Part shown: positions 61,408 through 64,000 of the stretch, one piece after another | Position numbering within the stretch: position 1 is the stretch's first letter | Layout: each line of letters opens with the position of its first letter | Assembly (NCBI RefSeq): GCF_002252505.1 | Contig: NZ_NNRL01000169.1 | Location: 1-64,000, forward strand | Length of the DNA stretch: 64,000 bases | Direction of reading: 5' to 3' | From: Brucella grignonensis | GTDB taxonomy: Bacteria; Pseudomonadota; Alphaproteobacteria; Rhizobiales; Rhizobiaceae | The notes under the pieces: model-generated | Seen by the model: the letters and a program-made list of their open reading frames with translations, nothing else | Told to the model about the DNA's origin: nothing | Database searches by the model: none | Made by a program: the position numbers and the translations under genes

Positions 61408-62922
61408 ATGGCATTCACGCCCAAAGGAAAACACCTTGTTGCTGGCGAATGGCTCGACGGAGCTGGCACATTTCAGTCTGCACCAGCAAGTGGGCCTGCC
61501 CATTCTTTCGCAGTTGGAACTGTTGATCTGGTAAACCGCGCCTGTGAAGCAGCGGAAGATGCTTTCTGGACTTATGGCTATTCGAGCCGCGCCGAGCGCG
61601 CCGTATTCCTGCGCGCAATTGCTGACGAAATCGAAGCACGCATCGCCGATATCGTCGTCATCGGTTCGCAGGAAACCGGCCTGCCGGAAGCACGCCTTCA
61701 GGGCGAGACGGGACGCACGACCGGTCAGCTTCGTCTGTTCGCCGATCATATTGAAAAAGGCGATTATCTTGATCGCCGTTTTGATGCAGCACTTCCTGAT
61801 CGTCAGCCAGCGCCGCGCCCTGAGATTCGTCTCGTTCAGCGCCCAATTGGTCCTGTCGCAGTCTTCGGTGCTTCCAACTTCCCGATGGCGTTTTCGACTG
61901 CCGGTGGCGACACAGCAGCAGCCCTCGCGGCCGGTTGCCCAGTTGTCGTGAAGGGCCATTCAGCACATCCAGGCACAGGTGAAATCGTTGCTCAGGCTGT
62001 TGAGGCTGCTATTGCCAAGACCGGCGTTCACCCGGGTGTGTTCTCGCTCATTCAGGGCGGTCGCCGCGATGTCGGTCATGCACTGGTACAGCATCCCAAC
62101 ATCAAGGCTGTCGGCTTTACCGGTTCTCTCGGTGGTGGCCGCGCATTGTTCGATCTTTGCGCAGCACGTCCTGAACCGATTCCATTCTTCGGTGAGCTTG
62201 GTTCGGTCAATCCGATGTTCCTGTTGCCAGAGGCAATGAAGGCCCGCGCCGAAGCGCTCGGACAGGGCTGGGCCGGTTCGCTGACCATGGGCGCAGGCCA
62301 GTTCTGCACCAATCCGGGCATTGCCGTTGTTCTCGACGGTGCTGACGCAGATCGCTTTACGGAAGCAACAGTCGAAGGTCTCAAGAAGGTTGGTCCGCAG
62401 ACCATGCTGACCGATGGTATCGCTCAGGCATATCACGACGGTAAAGAGCGTTTTGATACACGCAATGCCGTTAAACCGCTGTATGAAACCGAGTCATCAG
62501 GTCGTCAGGCTTCGCCAAATCTGTTTGAAACGACTGGCGAGCGTTTCCTGTCTGATCATGCTCTGGGCGAAGAAGTGTTCGGTCCTCTTGGACTGGTCAT
62601 TCGCGTTGGTTCTGTCGATGAGATGGAAAAGCTCGCTCGTGGCTTTGAAGGTCAGCTGACTACCACGATCCACATGGATTCAGGCGATCTCGACGAAGCA
62701 CGCCGTCTTCTGCCCGTTCTGGAGCGCAAGGCAGGCCGCGTGCTGGTCAATGGCTTCCCGACTGGTGTGGAAGTGGTTGACTCGATGGTGCATGGCGGAC
62801 CGTATCCGGCATCGACAAACTTTGGTGCGACAAGCGTTGGCACCATGTCCATTCGCCGCTTTCTGCGCCCTGTTTCTTACCAGAATTTTCCGAAGGGCCT
62901 GCTGCCGGAAGATTTTGAATAA
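61408..62922 (+). CDS. 2-oxoglutarate semialdehyde dehydrogenase (NADP+ type)
   Basis: A 504-residue aldehyde dehydrogenase of the hydroxyproline/aldarate KGSA class: VAVFGASNFPMAFSTAGGDTAAALAAGCPVVVKGH, catalytic Glu263 (FGELGSVNP) and Cys300 (GAGQFCTNPG), C-terminal VVDSMVHGGPYPASTNFGATSVGT. It oxidises the semialdehyde made by the HypD-like enzyme to 2-oxoglutarate. AGGAGG stands before the ATG at 61408; earlier in-frame codons lack the fold. Confidence 0.88.
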   Translation: MAFTPKGKHLVAGEWLDGAGTFQSAPASGPAHSFAVGTVDLVNRACEAAEDAFWTYGYSSRAERAVFLRAIADEIEARIADIVVIGSQETGLPEARLQGETGRTTGQLRLFADHIEKGDYLDRRFDAALPDRQPAPRPEIRLVQRPIGPVAVFGASNFPMAFSTAGGDTAAALAAGCPVVVKGHSAHPGTGEIVAQAVEAAIAKTGVHPGVFSLIQGGRRDVGHALVQHPNIKAVGFTGSLGGGRALFDLCAARPEPIPFFGELGSVNPMFLLPEAMKARAEALGQGWAGSLTMGAGQFCTNPGIAVVLDGADADRFTEATVEGLKKVGPQTMLTDGIAQAYHDGKERFDTRNAVKPLYETESSGRQASPNLFETTGERFLSDHALGEEVFGPLGLVIRVGSVDEMEKLARGFEGQLTTTIHMDSGDLDEARRLLPVLERKAGRVLVNGFPTGVEVVDSMVHGGPYPASTNFGATSVGTMSIRRFLRPVSYQNFPKGLLPEDFE

Positions 62923-62947
62923 TCTTTTCGTTACAGATAAAAACAGA

Positions 62948-62976
62948 AAGCCCCTCCTTTGGAGGGGCTTTTTTGT
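62948..62976. terminator. strong bidirectional terminator
   Basis: AAGCCCCTCC (62948-62957) and GGAGGGGCTT (62961-62970) with a 3-base loop and a following T tract. Separates the convergent semialdehyde dehydrogenase and hmuT genes. Confidence 0.92.
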
Positions 62977-62977
62977 T

Positions 62978-63850
62978 CTATTCGTAAAGTGCTGCAGCCA
63001 ATTTTCGGACAGCTTCAGCAGTCCTTGGGCCAAATCCCAGCATATATGGGCCTTCCAGCACAATCAGGGACTGGCTTTTGGCAGCGGGTGTTCTCTGTAG
63101 AGCTTTCACGGAGAAAACGTCCTCGCGGGTCGGACCGCCATTACCATCTGAGAGCATGAGCACGACATCGGGCTCCGCCTTGACCAGCCATTCTTCTGCG
63201 ACGGGTTTATAACCAGAATAGACCGACAAAGGATTGATGCCACCTGCATAGCGGATGAAAGCATCAGCTGCCGTGTCGCTGCCAGCACCACTCAGGCGAG
63301 CCAGCCCATGGAAAAATACCACCTTCTTTTGCTTATCGGCTGATATCCTGCTGGCATAGGCTGTTGCCATATCGAAGTCCTCCACGACTTTCTGCGTCAG
63401 AGCTTCGCCTTGCTTCTCAAGATCAAGCCTCTTTGCGATGAGCCCAATCTTTTTGATCAGACCGGCACGGCTGTTGTCGACAGGCACATAGAGGATCTCG
63501 ACCGCTGACTGGTTCAGAACATCGGTGGTTTCTGGCGGGCCGATATCTTCGGATGCAATGATCAAGTCTGTATTAAGCGTGAGTATGCCTTCAGGAGACA
63601 GGCTTCGCCGATAGCCGAGATTTGCCCTGCTTGAGGTTTCAGCAGGGTACTTGCTACTGCGGTCAACCGCGACAACCTTATCGCCAGCACCAAGCGCGAA
63701 TATGATTTCGGTCACGTCCGGACCAAGCGAAACAATGTGTTGTGCCTCTCTGATTTCCGCGACGGCTGATGATTGGGCGATCAGCGGGAGGCCGACGAGA
63801 AACATCAATGCGAGCAGAGGACGGACGGAGATGGCGATTAAGGAATGCAC
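62978..63850 (-). CDS. hmuT: hemin ABC transporter periplasmic binding protein
   Basis: A 290-residue class III binding protein with signal peptide (about 1-31, ending SSAVA). HmuT-type pattern: HIVSLGPDVTEIIFALGAGDKVVAVDRSSKYPAET, GYRRSLSPEGILTLNTDLIIASEDIGPP, RLSGAGSDTAADAFIRYAGGINP. It captures heme in the periplasm for HmuUV. A GTG start is inferred and its ribosome site is weak. The rest of the hmu operon is not in the window; a TGA-N9-TCA iron box lies upstream. Confidence 0.85.
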   Translation of the reverse strand: MHSLIAISVRPLLALMFLVGLPLIAQSSAVAEIREAQHIVSLGPDVTEIIFALGAGDKVVAVDRSSKYPAETSSRANLGYRRSLSPEGILTLNTDLIIASEDIGPPETTDVLNQSAVEILYVPVDNSRAGLIKKIGLIAKRLDLEKQGEALTQKVVEDFDMATAYASRISADKQKKVVFFHGLARLSGAGSDTAADAFIRYAGGINPLSVYSGYKPVAEEWLVKAEPDVVLMLSDGNGGPTREDVFSVKALQRTPAAKSQSLIVLEGPYMLGFGPRTAEAVRKLAAALYE

Positions 63851-63901
63851 GGTTGCTTGATCCGATCAATGGAATGAACTGATCAAGCAACCTATTTAAT
63901 A

Positions 63902-63916
63902 TGAGTATTATTATCA
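63902..63916. promoter_or_regulatory. RirA-type iron-responsive box (TGA-N9-TCA)
   Basis: TGAGTATTATTATCA fits TGA-N9-TCA and lies 52 bases upstream of the hmuT start in an AT-rich stretch, the place expected for control of heme uptake by RirA under iron sufficiency. Confidence 0.65.
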
Positions 63917-64000
63917 AGTTAAATCATGCGCCCCCGATAAGGGCGCTGGAAGTTCTAACTAATGGTCGCTTTTGACTTGCGAGGGGAATATTTTTTCACA

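Overview
The window looks like part of a chromosome from an alphaproteobacterium of the Brucella/Ochrobactrum group. Supporting signs are a moderately GC-rich coding style, intergenic palindromic repeats built on TAGAGC ends, a RirA-type TGA-N9-TCA box in front of a hemin-binding protein gene, a complete ehu/eut/doe ectoine cluster in rhizobial style, and a dense succession of ABC-transporter-plus-dehydrogenase catabolic clusters. The genus is inferred from memory of these families, not from a search. No rRNA, tRNA, CRISPR array, prophage or complete insertion sequence was seen.

Layout. 1-3.9 kb: the 3' end of a peptide-type ABC binding protein, a TPP-riboswitch-controlled tenA gene, a glycosyltransferase next to AT-rich DNA, and a LacI-type regulator broken by frameshifts. 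3.9-9.3 kb: a DctB/DctD-like two-component system whose regulator lacks the GAFTGA loop, divergent to a KgtP-type MFS permease, then a small exported protein. 9.4-18.4 kb: an aldonate (L-idonate type) island. It holds a LacI/GntR-like regulator, an ABC importer of the polar amino acid class, a 2-hydroxyacid dehydrogenase, a beta-hydroxyacid dehydrogenase, idnO and idnD. Three near-identical ATGTTATCGATAACAT-type operators tie it together, and a MITE-like element ends it.

18.5-30.6 kb: a SorC-regulated catabolic island. It holds an RbsABC-type sugar importer, a TPP-dependent E1 alpha/beta pair, an unusual E2 (two lipoyl domains, an E3-binding domain and an alpha/beta hydrolase), a translationally coupled AhpD-like CxxC protein, an FGGY kinase and two SDR dehydrogenases. 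This is the most likely undescribed pathway in the window. 30.7-43.3 kb: ectoine/hydroxyectoine uptake and degradation, with enuR, ehuABCD, doeA/doeB, eutB, eutC, doeX, doeC and doeD, but no eutA.

43.5-50.9 kb: a giant glycine-rich autotransporter and a convergent GAF-LytTR regulator. 51.1-52.9 kb: the remains of a zinc-uptake aztABCD operon. aztA and aztC are reduced to a deletion scar and aztB is gone, while the AztD zinc metallochaperone gene is intact and both transcription units keep Zur-like palindromes. 53.1-62.9 kb: a hydroxyproline-type cluster with an ABC importer, an Xaa-Pro-type M24 peptidase, an FCD regulator, a HypD-like deaminase, an Ldh2-family imino-acid reductase and a 2-oxoglutarate semialdehyde dehydrogenase. 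TTGTCGACAA/TGTATACA-type sites link these genes. 62.9-64 kb: hmuT behind a strong terminator, with an iron-responsive box at the right edge.

Overall the window reads as a scavenging region. Plant- or host-derived solutes (aldonates, a sugar or polyol, ectoines, hydroxyproline peptides, heme, zinc) are each imported and routed to central metabolism by a dedicated cluster with its own regulator.
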